Source of the DNA: Phaffia rhodozyma
Lineage: Eukaryota; Basidiomycota; Tremellomycetes; Cystofilobasidiales; Mrakiaceae
Direction: 5' to 3'
DNA: 64,000 nt
Assembly: GCA_014706385.1 (NCBI GenBank)
Contig: JACGZH010000008.1
Coordinates: 1,302,001-1,366,000 of the forward strand
The notes beneath the pieces were generated by a model. The model saw only the letters and a program-made list of their open reading frames with translations. It made no database searches and was not told the origin of the DNA. A program made the position numbers and the translations under genes. Positions 1-7,406 of the stretch are shown piece after piece (within the stretch, counting starts at the first letter, position 1; each line of letters opens with the position of its first letter).

Positions 1-11
1 GACATCGGTCT
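1..11 (+). tRNA. tRNA-Arg(TCG), 3' end only
   Basis: Last 11 bases (end of the T stem, 3' acceptor strand and T73) of the tRNA-Arg(TCG) that closes the preceding array unit. The rest lies outside the window. The complete gene is at 9647-9745. Confidence 0.93.
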
Positions 12-225
12 AAATGTTCACTTTTTGTGTCCCCCTTTCTTTTTTGCCCTCCTTTTTGCCCTTCTTTTTCTCTGCACGCTCTCTCTGCACTCTGTTTCTA
101 TCGGCCGTTGTGTGGGTCACTGTCTGTCCGACCGGTCTGGCCTGTGTGCGCGTGTCCACCACGGTCGAGCCAGGTCGACACAGCTCCCTGTGGTGGGGCA
201 GGCAGACGGGCGGGAAAACAAAAAA

Positions 226-299
226 AGACCCATACCCGACTTGAACGGATGACCTCAAGATTTGGAATCTTGCGCTGCTACCAACTGAGCTAATGGGTC
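226..299 (-). tRNA. tRNA-Trp(CCA)
   Basis: Decodes UGG. The 7-bp acceptor stem GACCCAT/ATGGGTC is fully paired. Anticodon CCA is the complement of 263-265, in a CAAGA/TCTTG stem. No intron. The D loop is one base longer than usual. Position 73 is T and is the first base of a run of seven T, so the terminator begins at the discriminator. Eukaryotic tRNA-Trp normally has A73, so this base is unexpected. Confidence 0.95.
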
Positions 300-456
300 G
301 CTTGCCCGGAGGCTCCGTGCCCAGAGGGTATGTCGAGCGCCCGGCTGGCTGGCCGTACAGACGGTGGCACCATGCGGCCGGCTTGCAGGCCTCCAGCACG
401 GACGGCCGGACGGGGGCTAGGGAAAAAACCGAGGGAAAACGAGCAAAAAGACAATG

Positions 457-528
457 TTGCCAAGGCCCGTCTCGATCAGGCGACCTCCGGGTTATGAGCC
501 CGGCGCGCTTCCACTGCGCTACTTGGCA
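457..528 (-). tRNA. initiator tRNA-Met(CAT)
   Basis: Starts translation. Anticodon CAT is the complement of 494-496. Initiator features visible: anticodon stem CCGGG/CCCGG with three consecutive G:C pairs next to the loop, and T loop ATCGAGA with A54 and A60 instead of TTCGANN. The first acceptor pair is U1:A72 rather than the usual eukaryotic A1:U72. A73. No intron. Five T lie a few bases downstream. Confidence 0.96.
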
Positions 529-588
529 TTGATGGGAGACCATGGCTGAGGAGTGTGTATGTGGTGTCGGCCGCAGGTCACGTGCCGG

Positions 589-660
589 TGTCGATGTCAG
601 TGTCGACGTCAGTGTCGATGCCAGTGCCAGCACCAGTGTCATTACCAATGCCAGTGTCAA
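589..660. repeat. 12-mer tandem repeat between iMet and Ile(AAT)
   Basis: Six degenerate 12-mers of the TGTCGATGTCAG / TGCCAGCACCAG kind. Unit 4 has 48 bp more (near 29760-29880), equal to four extra 12-mers. The other units keep six. Confidence 0.85.
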
Positions 661-736
661 TGCCAGTCACACCATCGACTGGTGCGACCGACGGTACACC
701 TGGCCATGGTCTGCCGGGTGGGCCTGACAGTCATCG

Positions 737-810
737 GATCGATTAGCTCAGTTGGTTAGAGCGTGGTGCTAATAACGCCAAGGTCGCGGGTTCGACCCCC
801 TCATTGATCA
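737..810 (+). tRNA. tRNA-Ile(AAT)
   Basis: Anticodon AAT at 771-773, expected to be modified to IAU and to read AUU/AUC. Acceptor GATCGAT/ATTGATC contains one G:U pair. Anticodon stem TGGTG/CGCCA. T stem has a C50:U64 mismatch. A73, no intron, T5 terminator from 812. Confidence 0.96.
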
Positions 811-1066
811 CTTTTTCTTTCTTTTTCTAATTTTCGCCATCTTTTTTTGCCATCTTTTTTGCACCCCTCCTGTTCTCGACCGTTGCGGTCTGTGTGGCAT
901 TGTTGTCGACTGGCACGCTCCATGGTGAGCGATGCAGTGTTGTGACGGTGTGACGATGTGGTGGTGCAGTGGCGACGATGGGAACGCAGATATACACCCG
1001 GCTGTGCTGGACAGTGTCCGACCAGACATGGGCCTATGGTGTCTGGGCTGGGCTGGGAGGCATCGT

Positions 1067-1153
1067 GCATGCTTGGTGTAGTGGTATCGCGCCATGTTAG
1101 GGTCTTTGCGCCTTGTCTCATGGAGGTCCTCAGTTCAATCCTGGGAGCGTGCC
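1067..1153 (+). tRNA. tRNA-Pro(AGG) with intron
   Basis: Anticodon AGG at 1099-1101, a eukaryotic inosine-precursor anticodon. A 15-nt intron at 1103-1117 follows position 37. Anticodon stem CCATG/CATGG closes perfectly when it is removed, giving a 72-nt tRNA. C73 as expected for tRNA-Pro. T6 terminator follows directly at 1154. Confidence 0.96.
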
Positions 1154-1362
1154 TTTTTTCCTTTTCCTTTCGTTCTTTGTTTCCTTTTCCCGAGCGCTTC
1201 CTGTCGCTCTTCGTTGTTTTCTGCCACTTTTCACTCACTTTTTGCCACTCTCCGCCACTTTCTCGGCAGCAGACAAGCGATGTGTGCACCCGGTGGAGAC
1301 GTCTCTGACGCATGGACAAGCTGTCTGGACAAGGTGTCTGGACACGGATGACAGCCATCAAG

Positions 1363-1434
1363 TCCTCAATTGTCTAACGGCTATGATAACCGCCTCTCAC
1401 GCGGTAGGCCCGGGTTCGACTCCCGGTTGGGGAT
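1363..1434 (+). tRNA. tRNA-Glu(CTC)
   Basis: Anticodon CTC at 1396-1398 in stem ACCGC/GCGGT. Acceptor TCCTCAA/TTGGGGA. No intron. Position 73 is T, unlike the A73 of tRNA-Glu(TTC) at 3580-3652. The D arm and anticodon arm closely resemble the neighbouring tRNA-Asp (1665-1736), differing in the anticodon by one base (CTC against GTC). Confidence 0.95.
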
Positions 1435-1664
1435 CTCTCTTTTGGTCTTTTCTTTTGCTCTCGTTTCTTTTTTTCTTTTTTTCCTTGTCCTTCTTTCCTT
1501 TCGTCTTTCTGTTTCGTCTTGTTTTTGTATGTCCGTTCTGACCACTGGTATCAGCGCTGGTGTGTGCCTGCGGGTACTGTGTGGTTGAATGCACGGTATG
1601 GGGTGCATGCACCGGCCAGCTGTCCAGCCACCTGGCGAGCGGACAAGGCTGACATCCAACCGAC

Positions 1665-1736
1665 TCTTGGATGGTCTAACGGTTATGATTTCCGCCTGTC
1701 ACGCGGGAGACCGGGGTTCGACTCCCCGTCCGGGAG
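1665..1736 (+). tRNA. tRNA-Asp(GTC)
   Basis: Anticodon GTC at 1698-1700. Acceptor TCTTGGA/TCCGGGA with two G:U pairs. G73, as expected for tRNA-Asp. No intron. T5 terminator at 1740. Confidence 0.96.
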
Positions 1737-1762
1737 CACTTTTTGCCTTTTGCTCCTCTCTT

Positions 1763-1818
1763 TTGTACTTGCATTTGTACTTGCATTTGCATTTGCATTT
1801 GCATCTGCATTTGCATTT
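1763..1818. repeat. GCATTT / TGTACTT microsatellite
   Basis: Units 1-3 have two TTGTACTTGCA blocks followed by GCATTT repeats; unit 4 has one more GCATTT. Units 5-7 have four TTGTACTTGCA blocks and fewer GCATTT. A marker of unit type. Confidence 0.9.
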
Positions 1819-2003
1819 TTTCTTTCCATTCTCTTTTGCTGTACAGCTGTATGGTTGTCTTGCTTTGTTGTGTTTGTCCGTCGACGGCCATCGATCGTTA
1901 TCTTTTTTTCTTTGGTCTGTATGTCTCCTTCTTTTTCTCTTTCTTTTTCTTTTGCTCTCTTTGACGGCGCATGTTTGGCAGCACACGCTCCGAAAGACGC
2001 ACC

Positions 2004-2028
2004 GAGCACAGCACAGCACAGCACAGCA
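2004..2028. repeat. CAGCA pentamer repeat
   Basis: GCACA pentamers; two fewer in units 5-7 (for example near 40770) than in units 1-4. Confidence 0.85.
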
Positions 2029-2117
2029 CGCCGACACGTGTGCGCTGGGCAGACCAACTGGCTGGATGGCTGTTGAGCACAGGCTATGGGCAGTCGATCG
2101 GCAGACCGAGACCATAC

Positions 2118-2200
2118 GCTGTCTTAATCAAGTGGTCTACGATGAGAGATTAGAAATCTCTTCCTCTTTGAGGGCGCAGGTTCGAATCCTGCAGACAGCT
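2118..2200 (+). tRNA. tRNA-Ser(AGA)
   Basis: Class II tRNA with a long variable arm. Anticodon AGA at 2152-2154 in stem AGAGA/TCTCT. Acceptor GCTGTCT/AGACAGC. No intron. Position 73 is T, whereas tRNA-Ser(CGA) in the same unit has the usual G73. The variable arm is the main recognition element for seryl-tRNA synthetase, so charging may survive. Confidence 0.94.
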
Positions 2201-2423
2201 TTCTTTTGCACCCTGTACTTTGCCACCGTGGCCTTTGCTCTTTTTGCTTTTTTTTTTCTTCTTCTTCTCTTCTATGCCTTTGCCTATGTGTGTCTATGGT
2301 TGTCGTTCATGTATGCATAGTACGCACACACCGGGCAGCCAGCCCAAACAAAAAAAAAAGACGGCCACACCATCGAAGCCATCCTCACTGACACACAGAG
2401 CGAGGACCGGAAAAAAAAAGGGA

Positions 2424-2509
2424 TGCCGTCAGCCTGAATCGAACAGGCGACCTTATGATTGCGGACAGATGTCTTCAGTCATACGCTCCACCAATTGAGC
2501 TATGACGGC
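2424..2509 (-). tRNA. tRNA-Phe(GAA) with intron
   Basis: Anticodon GAA is the complement of 2474-2476. The 13-nt intron at 2460-2472 follows position 37. Acceptor GCCGTCA/TGACGGC and anticodon stem TATGA/TCATA are fully paired. A73. T-rich terminator on the minus strand at 2411-2419. Confidence 0.96.
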
Positions 2510-2704
2510 CGATGACAGTCAGCGCCGTCCATCAGGCCATGGCCCGTCTGGGTGGCTGTCGGGCCGTCGGGCCGTCCGGCTGGCACTCACTCGGTCGGTC
2601 TCAGCCGGGTCGGTGTGTGTGCTGACGCGGCAGGCAAAACATGCTGGGCACTGACCGTCAGCGTGTGCTGTCTGAGTGCTCGGACACAGCAGGCGACCAT
2701 CCCA

Positions 2705-2777
2705 TGCCCTGTAGCTCAGTTGGTAGAGCGTGGAGCTGTTAACTCCAAGGTCTACGGTTCGAGCCCGTACGGGGCAG
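2705..2777 (+). tRNA. tRNA-Asn(GTT)
   Basis: Anticodon GTT at 2738-2740 in stem TGGAG/CTCCA. Acceptor TGCCCTG/CGGGGCA and T stem TACGG/CCGTA set the ends. G73 as expected. No intron. The following T tract is part of a tandem 11-mer repeat. Confidence 0.96.
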
Positions 2778-2820
2778 TCTTTTTGTCGTCTTTTTGTCGT
2801 CTTTTTGTCGTCTTTTTGTC
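2778..2820. repeat. TCTTTTTGTCG 11-mer repeat, also the Asn terminator
   Basis: Four copies directly after tRNA-Asn in units 1-4 and two in units 5-7. Each copy carries a T5 run, so the repeat forms a row of RNA polymerase III terminators. Confidence 0.9.
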
Positions 2821-2962
2821 TCCTCATTTTTTTTCCCTCTCCCTTTCCTGTGCAGTACTTCCCCTCTCGTCTTCTGCCGTCCATGAGGTGTGCGTGTTCT
2901 TGGTATGTTCTTGCGATGGACATCATCCATCTTCCACCAGCATGCTCGGCCGGCAAGAAAAA

Positions 2963-3035
2963 AGGAGTCACCCGGGATTGAACCAGGGACCTGCTGGGTT
3001 GCAACCAGCCGCAACTACCGCTGTGCTATAACTCC
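2963..3035 (-). tRNA. tRNA-Cys(GCA)
   Basis: Anticodon GCA is the complement of 3000-3002. Acceptor GGAGTTA/TGACTCC, anticodon stem GCTGG/CCAGC. T73, the universal tRNA-Cys discriminator, is also the first base of a T6 terminator. No intron. Confidence 0.96.
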
Positions 3036-3202
3036 GTATGAGGCTGCCGCGCCATCGGACAGATCATCCACAGGCACGCTTGCACACATGCACACAGCAC
3101 AGTGGCAGCCGCTTTGTCGTCCTGCGATCGAGTAGTGGCAGCTGTGGACGCAACATCGCCCGGTGCGACCAGGCCGGCGTCACAGATGCTGCATCTGCAC
3201 AG

Positions 3203-3316
3203 AGAAAACAAAAGGAACAAAGGAGCAGAAAAAAGAACAGGAAAAAAGAGCAAGAAAAAAGAGCAAGAAAAAAGAGCAAGAAAAAAGAGCAAAAAGAACA
3301 AAAAGAACAAAAAGAG
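3203..3316. repeat. A-rich GAAAAAAGAGCAA repeat before Val(AAC)
   Basis: Purine-rich repeat whose minus-strand T runs lie just downstream of tRNA-Val(AAC). Length differs in almost every unit by a few bases. Confidence 0.85.
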
Positions 3317-3388
3317 TAGTCGCACCCAGAGTCGAACTGGGGTCGTGAGTGTGTTAGACTCAAGTGATAACCGTTACACCATGCAACT
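3317..3388 (-). tRNA. tRNA-Val(AAC)
   Basis: Anticodon AAC is the complement of 3353-3355 (inosine precursor). Acceptor AGTTGCA/TGCGACT, anticodon stem TGAGT/ACTCA, A73, no intron. The A-rich repeat at 3203-3316 supplies T runs for termination on the minus strand. Confidence 0.96.
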
Positions 3389-3579
3389 CTGATGACTGCC
3401 GGTCTCTGCCCAGTATCCTACTCATCGACCAGGCACCGCTCGCTCCGCCGTCTGCCCGCCCGCCGCTGTGTGTCCATCGGTCGGCCGGCCCATCAGCCCG
3501 ATCGTGCGACACCGGGACCATGCCTGCCGACAAGCTGGCCCTCAGACGAGGCAGCCCGGGGAGAAAACAAAAAGGATCG

Positions 3580-3652
3580 TTCCCCATCCGGGAGTCGAAC
3601 CCGGGTCCTCAGCGTGAAAAGCTGATATCGTAAACCGTTTGACCAATGAGGA
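3580..3652 (-). tRNA. tRNA-Glu(TTC)
   Basis: Anticodon TTC is the complement of 3616-3618. Acceptor TCCTCAT/ATGGGGA, anticodon stem TCAGC/GCTGA, A73, no intron. T5 terminator on the minus strand at 3569-3573. Confidence 0.96.
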
Positions 3653-3680
3653 CTAGTACAAGCACGCCGAATCGGTCGAG

Positions 3681-3720
3681 TCGTCTGCAGTCGTCTGCAG
3701 TCGTGCGCAGTCGTGTGCAG
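3681..3720. repeat. TCGTCTGCAG 10-mer repeat
   Basis: Four imperfect 10-mers between Glu(TTC) and Ala(TGC). Copy number looks constant in all units. Confidence 0.8.
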
Positions 3721-3792
3721 CCTGCTCCGTCGTGCGGTAGGCTGTGAGCGGGTGGCCGCCGGTCAGCATGCTTCCGACCGGACGGCAAAAAG

Positions 3793-3864
3793 TGGACCCA
3801 GCAGGGATTGAACCCGCGGCCTTTCGCATGCAAAGCGAATGTGATACCACTACACCATAAGCCC
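3793..3864 (-). tRNA. tRNA-Ala(TGC)
   Basis: Anticodon TGC is the complement of 3830-3832. Acceptor GGGCTTA/TGGGTCC contains the alanine identity pair G3:U70. Stem TTCGC/GCGAA, A73, no intron. T5 terminator just downstream. Confidence 0.97.
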
Positions 3865-3904
3865 GTGTGGGATGGAGGCGTGGTGTGTCGGCCGGTGGGG
3901 CGAA

Positions 3905-3967
3905 GTGCGGTGCGGTGCGGTGAGGTGCGGTAAGGTGCGGTGCGGTAAGGTGCGGTGAGGTGAGGTC
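3905..3967. repeat. GTGCG/GTGAG pentamer repeat
   Basis: G-rich pentamers between Ala(TGC) and Leu(CAA). About 63 bp in units 1-3, shorter in unit 4 (from 33120) and shortest in units 5-7 (for example from 42622). Confidence 0.9.
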
Positions 3968-4038
3968 TGGTATGATGCTATCAGAAACAGAGTCTTGGTT
4001 GCAAAACCACACGGAACCTCTCGGCGGGGGGCAAAAGA

Positions 4039-4120
4039 TGAACAGAGGGGGATTCGAACCCCCGCATCTTGCGATATCAGAACTTGAGTCTGACGCCTTA
4101 GACCGCTCGGCCATCTGTCC
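4039..4120 (-). tRNA. tRNA-Leu(CAA)
   Basis: Class II tRNA with a 13-nt variable arm. Anticodon CAA is the complement of 4084-4086, stem TCAGA/TCTGA. Acceptor GGACAGA/TCTGTTC. A73, the leucine discriminator. No intron. Terminator is only T4. Confidence 0.96.
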
Positions 4121-4150
4121 GGATGGGGTGCGTGAGGTGTGTGTGGGTCC

Positions 4151-4190
4151 GGGAGTGTGCGGGAGTGTGCGGGAGTGTGCGGGAGTGTGG
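4151..4190. repeat. GGGAGTGTGC 10-mer repeat
   Basis: Four copies in units 1-3 and two in units 4-7. Confidence 0.92.
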
Positions 4191-4229
4191 GCCGGGTAGA
4201 GCGAGTGCACCCTGCCCGGGCACACACAC

Positions 4230-4315
4230 GCCCCGTTGGCAGAATGGTAACGCGTCTCCTTCCTACTGTCTGGTGAGAGAGGTGAAGATTCTGGGTTCAA
4301 TCCCCAGGCGGGGTT
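4230..4315 (+). tRNA. tRNA-Arg(CCT) with intron
   Basis: Anticodon CCT at 4262-4264, 14-nt intron at 4266-4279. Acceptor GCCCCGT/GCGGGGT has G:U pairs at both ends. Anticodon stem TCTCC/GGTGA has a U29:U41 mismatch, seen in every copy. The D stem is weak. Variable loop AGATT is typical of eukaryotic tRNA-Arg. T73, shared with the other two Arg genes here. Confidence 0.9.
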
Positions 4316-4336
4316 TCTCTTTTTTTGCGGCGGGCG

Positions 4337-4420
4337 TGGTTGGGGTGTGAGTGGGGTGTGAGTGGGGTGTGGTTGGGGTGTGGTTGAGGTGTGAGTGAGA
4401 AGGTGGGTGAGAATGTGGGT
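4337..4420. repeat. GGGGTGTGAGT-type G-rich repeat
   Basis: Degenerate 10-mers after Arg(CCT). Runs of four G recur on one strand. Length and order differ between the long and short unit types and among units 5, 6 and 7. Confidence 0.88.
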
Positions 4421-4513
4421 GTACACGTGAGACGCTTGGTATGCTGGCGGGCTGTAGAGTGTGGACTGTATGCGCAGGGTATAGGACTGATGTATGTGGA
4501 CCCTGCCATCAAC

Positions 4514-4585
4514 GGGATGTTCGTATAATGGTTATTATTCCAGATTTCCATTCTGGAGACAGGTGTTCGATTCACCTACATCTCA
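4514..4585 (+). tRNA. tRNA-Gly(TCC)
   Basis: Anticodon TCC at 4547-4549 in stem CCAGA/TCTGG. Acceptor GGGATGT/ACATCTC with a G2:U71 pair. A73, no intron, T5 terminator from 4586. Confidence 0.96.
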
Positions 4586-4753
4586 TTTTTGTCATTTTTT
4601 TTTTGTGCGCGTGGCGGGGGCGGAGGCGGTGGCAGTACAAGACACTGGGCGGACGGCGGCAAGACTCTGAGGCACACGACCGGGGCGTGGGAGGGGCTAG
4701 TTGGGTGGTGGCGTTGGTGTCTAGGGGTACGGGCCGGGCTGGGGACTATAACC

Positions 4754-4847
4754 GCCCTGTTAGCTCAATCGGTAGAGCGTCAGACTCTTACCCAGTCTCT
4801 TGACAGTTGGCATCTGAAGGCTGGGGGTTCGACCCCCCCATGGGGCT
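4754..4847 (+). tRNA. tRNA-Lys(CTT) with intron
   Basis: Anticodon CTT at 4787-4789, 21-nt intron at 4791-4811. Anticodon stem TCAGA/TCTGA. T stem GGGGG/CCCCC. Acceptor GCCCTGT/ATGGGGC. T73, which also occurs in yeast tRNA-Lys(CUU). T5 terminator at about 4854. Confidence 0.95.
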
Positions 4848-4880
4848 AGCTTCGTTTTTGTGTGTCGGTGTGATTTTTTG

Positions 4881-4910
4881 TTTCTGTTTCTGTTTCTGTT
4901 TCTGTTTCTG
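4881..4910. repeat. TTTCTG hexamer repeat
   Basis: Five perfect hexamers after Lys(CTT) in units 1-3, three in units 4-7. A clean marker of unit type. Confidence 0.93.
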
Positions 4911-5077
4911 TTTTCGTTCTTTGTGTTTTTGTTTGCTGGCTTGGTGTGTGCTTGGTGGGCCGTCGACGGTGGAAGGGTGCATGGAGGGTTGAACAGAGGT
5001 GAGAGGTGGGTCGGCTGGTGGGTCGCGCGGGCATGTCTGACGATCTGGGCTGGTAGCACGGACAGACAGACACACAC

Positions 5078-5150
5078 GGGGATTTAGCTCAGTTGGCAGA
5101 GCGCAATCTTAGCATGGTTGAGGTCGTGAGTTCGATTCTTACAATCTCCA
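5078..5150 (+). tRNA. tRNA-Ala(AGC)
   Basis: Anticodon AGC at 5111-5113 (inosine precursor). Acceptor GGGGATT/AATCTCC contains G3:U70. Stem CAATC/GGTTG, A73, no intron. T6 terminator from 5152. Confidence 0.97.
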
Positions 5151-5360
5151 CTTTTTTGTGTCGTTTTTATGTGTTTTTTTGTGTTTTTTGGTAGTCTTTT
5201 TTTTTTTTTCCGCCCGCTGCCTTTTTTGCACTCTCTTCTTTCGCTCTGCTCCTCTCGGTCATGCTCCGTCCTGCCCACCACATCACACACCATGTGTTGC
5301 ACCGAGACAGGCCGGCTGCTGCGAGCACACTGGCCGACCGGCCGGACAGGCCTTCATCCA

Positions 5361-5453
5361 GGTGAGGTGGCCGAGTGGTCTAAGGCGCTGTGTTAAGGCT
5401 CTTTCTATGCCCCGCAGTCAGTAATGGCGCGAGTTCGAATCTCGCCCTCATCA
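5361..5453 (+). tRNA. tRNA-Leu(AAG) with intron
   Basis: Class II. Anticodon AAG at 5395-5397 (inosine precursor), 13-nt intron at 5399-5411, anticodon stem CTGTG/CGCAG. Acceptor GGTGAGG/CCTCATC, A73. The body is nearly the same as Leu(TAG) at 6158-6256, including the variable arm, so the two are recent paralogues with different introns. Confidence 0.95.
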
Positions 5454-5624
5454 CTTTTTGTCCGGCCGGCACGGGCCGTGCCTCTCGGGTCTGCCTGGCC
5501 GGGCTGTGCTCTCAGGTGCGGTGCCATGGTAGTATGATGCCACGTTGCAACACTGCCACACCCCCTTGCTGTCTGCCGGTCCGTTTTGGACTGTGGACTG
5601 AATGAACAGACCGTACAGCATCCA

Positions 5625-5695
5625 ACAGCTGTGGTGAAATGGTATCATTGGTGCTTGCCATGCACTAGGCCGGGGTTCGATTCCCCGCGGTTGTA
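5625..5695 (+). tRNA. tRNA-Gly(GCC)
   Basis: Anticodon GCC at 5657-5659 in stem GGTGC/GCACT. Acceptor ACAGCTG/CGGTTGT has two G:U pairs. A73, no intron. T8 terminator from about 5699. Confidence 0.95.
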
Positions 5696-5886
5696 TCCTT
5701 TTTTTTTCTCGTCCCACACACCGATCGGCTCTGTGCTGGCGGGTGCACATCTGCCGATCGTCCGTGTTCGGTCTCGCCGACTGGTGCGATGATGGTGTGT
5801 GCTGCCGTTCGGACGAGCAGTGCGTCTGTGCCGACACAGGGGCAGGACACGAAGGACGTACCGACGCGCTCGGTGGACACCAACCG

Positions 5887-5959
5887 TCCTTCTTAGCTCA
5901 GTTGGTAGAGCGCGACACTAGTAATGTCGAGGTCAGTCGTTCAAATCGGCTAGCAGGAA
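5887..5959 (+). tRNA. tRNA-Thr(AGT)
   Basis: Anticodon AGT at 5920-5922 (inosine precursor), stem CGACA/TGTCG. Acceptor TCCTTCT/AGCAGGA carries a U5:C68 mismatch present in all seven copies. A73, no intron. The T run begins about 12 bases downstream. Confidence 0.95.
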
Positions 5960-6080
5960 CATTCTTCTTTTTTTTATTCTCCGTTCATTTCCGTTCATTT
6001 CTTCTTCTTCTTTTTCTGTTGTATCCTTCCCTGTCGCCCCGGCGGGCGTCTGGTCGACGCGTGCTCGTTAGGGTTCCGCA

Positions 6081-6142
6081 CAAAGCACAGCACCACACCA
6101 CACCACACACCACAAACGACACCACAAACAACACCACAAACG
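6081..6142. repeat. ACACCAC / ACAAACAAC repeat
   Basis: A/C-rich repeat just upstream of Leu(TAG). Length looks constant among units. Confidence 0.82.
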
Positions 6143-6157
6143 CAGGGAAAGCATGCT

Positions 6158-6256
6158 GGTGAAGTGGCCGAGTGGTCTAAGGCGCTGTGTTTAGGTCTCT
6201 CTTCCGAGTCCAGACCGCAGTCAGTAATGGCGCGAGTTCAAATCTCGTCTTCATCA
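6158..6256 (+). tRNA. tRNA-Leu(TAG) with intron
   Basis: Class II. Anticodon TAG at 6192-6194 reads CUA leucine codons and is not a suppressor. 19-nt intron at 6196-6214, stem CTGTG/CGCAG. Acceptor GGTGAAG/CTTCATC, A73. T4 terminator at 6260. Only 35 bp separate it from the next gene, the shortest gap in the unit. Confidence 0.95.
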
Positions 6257-6291
6257 TTCCTTTTGTCCCGGCCGGGGGGGGCAGGGCAGCT

Positions 6292-6373
6292 GGGGATTTA
6301 GGCTAGTTGGTAAACTGGACGCTTCGCACTGTCGATCATGTGTCATTCCTGGGTTCGATTCCCGGAGTCTCCA
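6292..6373 (+). tRNA. tRNA-Ala(CGC) with intron
   Basis: Anticodon CGC at 6325-6327, 10-nt intron at 6329-6338, stem GACGC/GTGTC. Acceptor GGGGATT/AGTCTCC has G3:U70. The D stem is poorly paired. A73. Confidence 0.93.
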
Positions 6374-6530
6374 TCTCTTTTTGGTGTGTTTCGGTGTGTT
6401 TTGTTTTATCTTGGCGTATTTGATTTCGTTGCATTTCATATGGCATGTTGTGTGTCGTGTTCTGTGTGTCTTCTCTTGGTCTGCTGCCCACCGGCTTGTG
6501 CTCACCGCTCACCGAGCGGCGTCCATCCAA

Positions 6531-6640
6531 GGCCGTTTGGCGGAGTGGTCTAACGCGGTAGCCTCGAACGAGTCCCCTCTGTGGGACGACGCGACAGCTA
6601 CTCTTCTCTGAAGGCGTAGGTTCAAATCCTACAGCGGTCG
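6531..6640 (+). tRNA. tRNA-Ser(CGA) with intron
   Basis: Class II with a 14-nt variable arm. Anticodon CGA at 6565-6567, 27-nt intron at 6569-6595, stem GTAGC/GCTAC. Acceptor GGCCGTT/AGCGGTC. G73 as expected for serine. Confidence 0.95.
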
Positions 6641-6782
6641 TCCTTTCTCTTTTTCTTTTTGCCCACTTCCGTTCTCTCTGCCTTCTGTCGCGTCGATCCT
6701 TCCTTGCTGTCTGTGTTTGCTGTCTCCGCATGCTCACACCCCGCCAGGCAGACAGACAGACGGGCTGACGGGCTGCCATCGT

Positions 6783-6876
6783 GCGTGATTGGTGTAGTGG
6801 TATCACGCCAAGTTTGGGCACACTTTCTGCCGTGCACATCTCTTGGAGGTCTTCGGTTCAATCCCGGAATCGCGCC
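6783..6876 (+). tRNA. tRNA-Pro(TGG) with intron
   Basis: Anticodon TGG at 6815-6817, 22-nt intron at 6819-6840, stem CCAAG/CTTGG. Acceptor GCGTGAT/ATCGCGC, C73. T5 terminator directly after the gene. All three tRNA-Pro genes of the unit have introns. Confidence 0.96.
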
Positions 6877-7009
6877 TTTTTGTTCGGCCCGTCTGGGCGG
6901 GTGGCGTGGTCGGTGTAGGGTTACTTGCTGTGTCAGTTGCTGTGTTACTTGCTGTGCTACTCATAGGATTACCCGCCACATAGCGTCCGCTGTTACCCTA
7001 TGCTGTGTA

Positions 7010-7213
7010 CTCTTTTTTTTTTTCTTTTTTCTTTTTCCTCTCCCGTTTTTTCTTTGTCCTTTTTCTTTCCTCTTTTTTCCTCTTTTTTCCTTCTTTTTTC
7101 CCTTCTTTTTCCCCCTCTTTTTTCCCCTCTTTTCCCTCTTTTCCCTTCTTTTCCCTCTTTTCCTTTTTTCTTCTTTTTTCTTCTTTTTTCTTCTTTTTTC
7201 TTCTTTTTTTTCT
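7010..7213. repeat. polypyrimidine tract
   Basis: 204 bp of T and C on the plus strand with only two G, and no purine from 7057 to 7213. Length is 204 in units 1-2, 235 in unit 3 (26470-26704), 130 in unit 4 (36155-36284) and 131 in units 5 (45695-45825) and 6 (55252-55382). Confidence 0.95.
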
Positions 7214-7303
7214 GTCAACGATAGATGCATCAATATAGAAAGAGAAAAAGACATATGGCAGAAAGACAACAGCATAACAATGGCAACACAGTAAAAACAT
7301 AGC

Positions 7304-7389
7304 GAGAACACAATGAGAACACAACGAGAACACAACCATGCAATGCAATGCACCAGCAACACAGTGTCAACACAGTGTCAACACAACAG
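7304..7389. repeat. GAGAACACAA and AACACAGTGTC repeats
   Basis: Three GAGAACACAA-like units, then two CACAGTGTCAA units. Copy numbers differ between units; units 3-6 have one CACAGTGTCAA. Confidence 0.85.
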
Positions 7390-7406
7390 AAAGACCAAAA
7401 CAAAAG

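Larger units (their letters stand above)
1737..2117. other. 381-bp spacer, Asp to Ser(AGA)
   Basis: No gene seen. It holds a GCATTT repeat (1763-1818), T-rich stretches around 1905-1960 and a CAGCA repeat (2004-2028). Open reading frames here are low-complexity and run into the tRNA genes. Confidence 0.75.

Noticed and set aside
521..541. 5S rRNA-like string (ACTTGG ... GATGGGAGACC)
   Set aside because: It resembles part of the 5S rRNA internal promoter, but half of it is the tRNA-iMet acceptor region and no other 5S segment is nearby.
10..660. Many ORFs encoding peptides with strings such as ESNPG, GSNPR, GFDSR, VRIPL
   Set aside because: These are translations of the conserved T arm (GGTTCGAATCC) of tRNA genes on one strand or the other. 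They are a familiar source of spurious predicted proteins.
1097..1102. TTAGGG and TAGGGTT strings at several sites, suggesting telomeric repeats
   Set aside because: They are single occurrences (one is the Pro(AGG) anticodon loop), never tandem.
4151..4190. CRISPR-like array from regular short repeats
   Set aside because: The repeats are 10-mers with no spacers and no cas genes; plain microsatellites.
6158..6256. TAG anticodon taken as an amber suppressor
   Set aside because: Anticodon TAG reads the leucine codon CUA. An amber suppressor would have anticodon CTA.
6257..6291. Dicistronic Leu(TAG)-Ala(CGC) transcript
   Set aside because: The gap is only 35 bp but contains a T4 run just after Leu(TAG), enough for termination. 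No positive evidence for a joint transcript.
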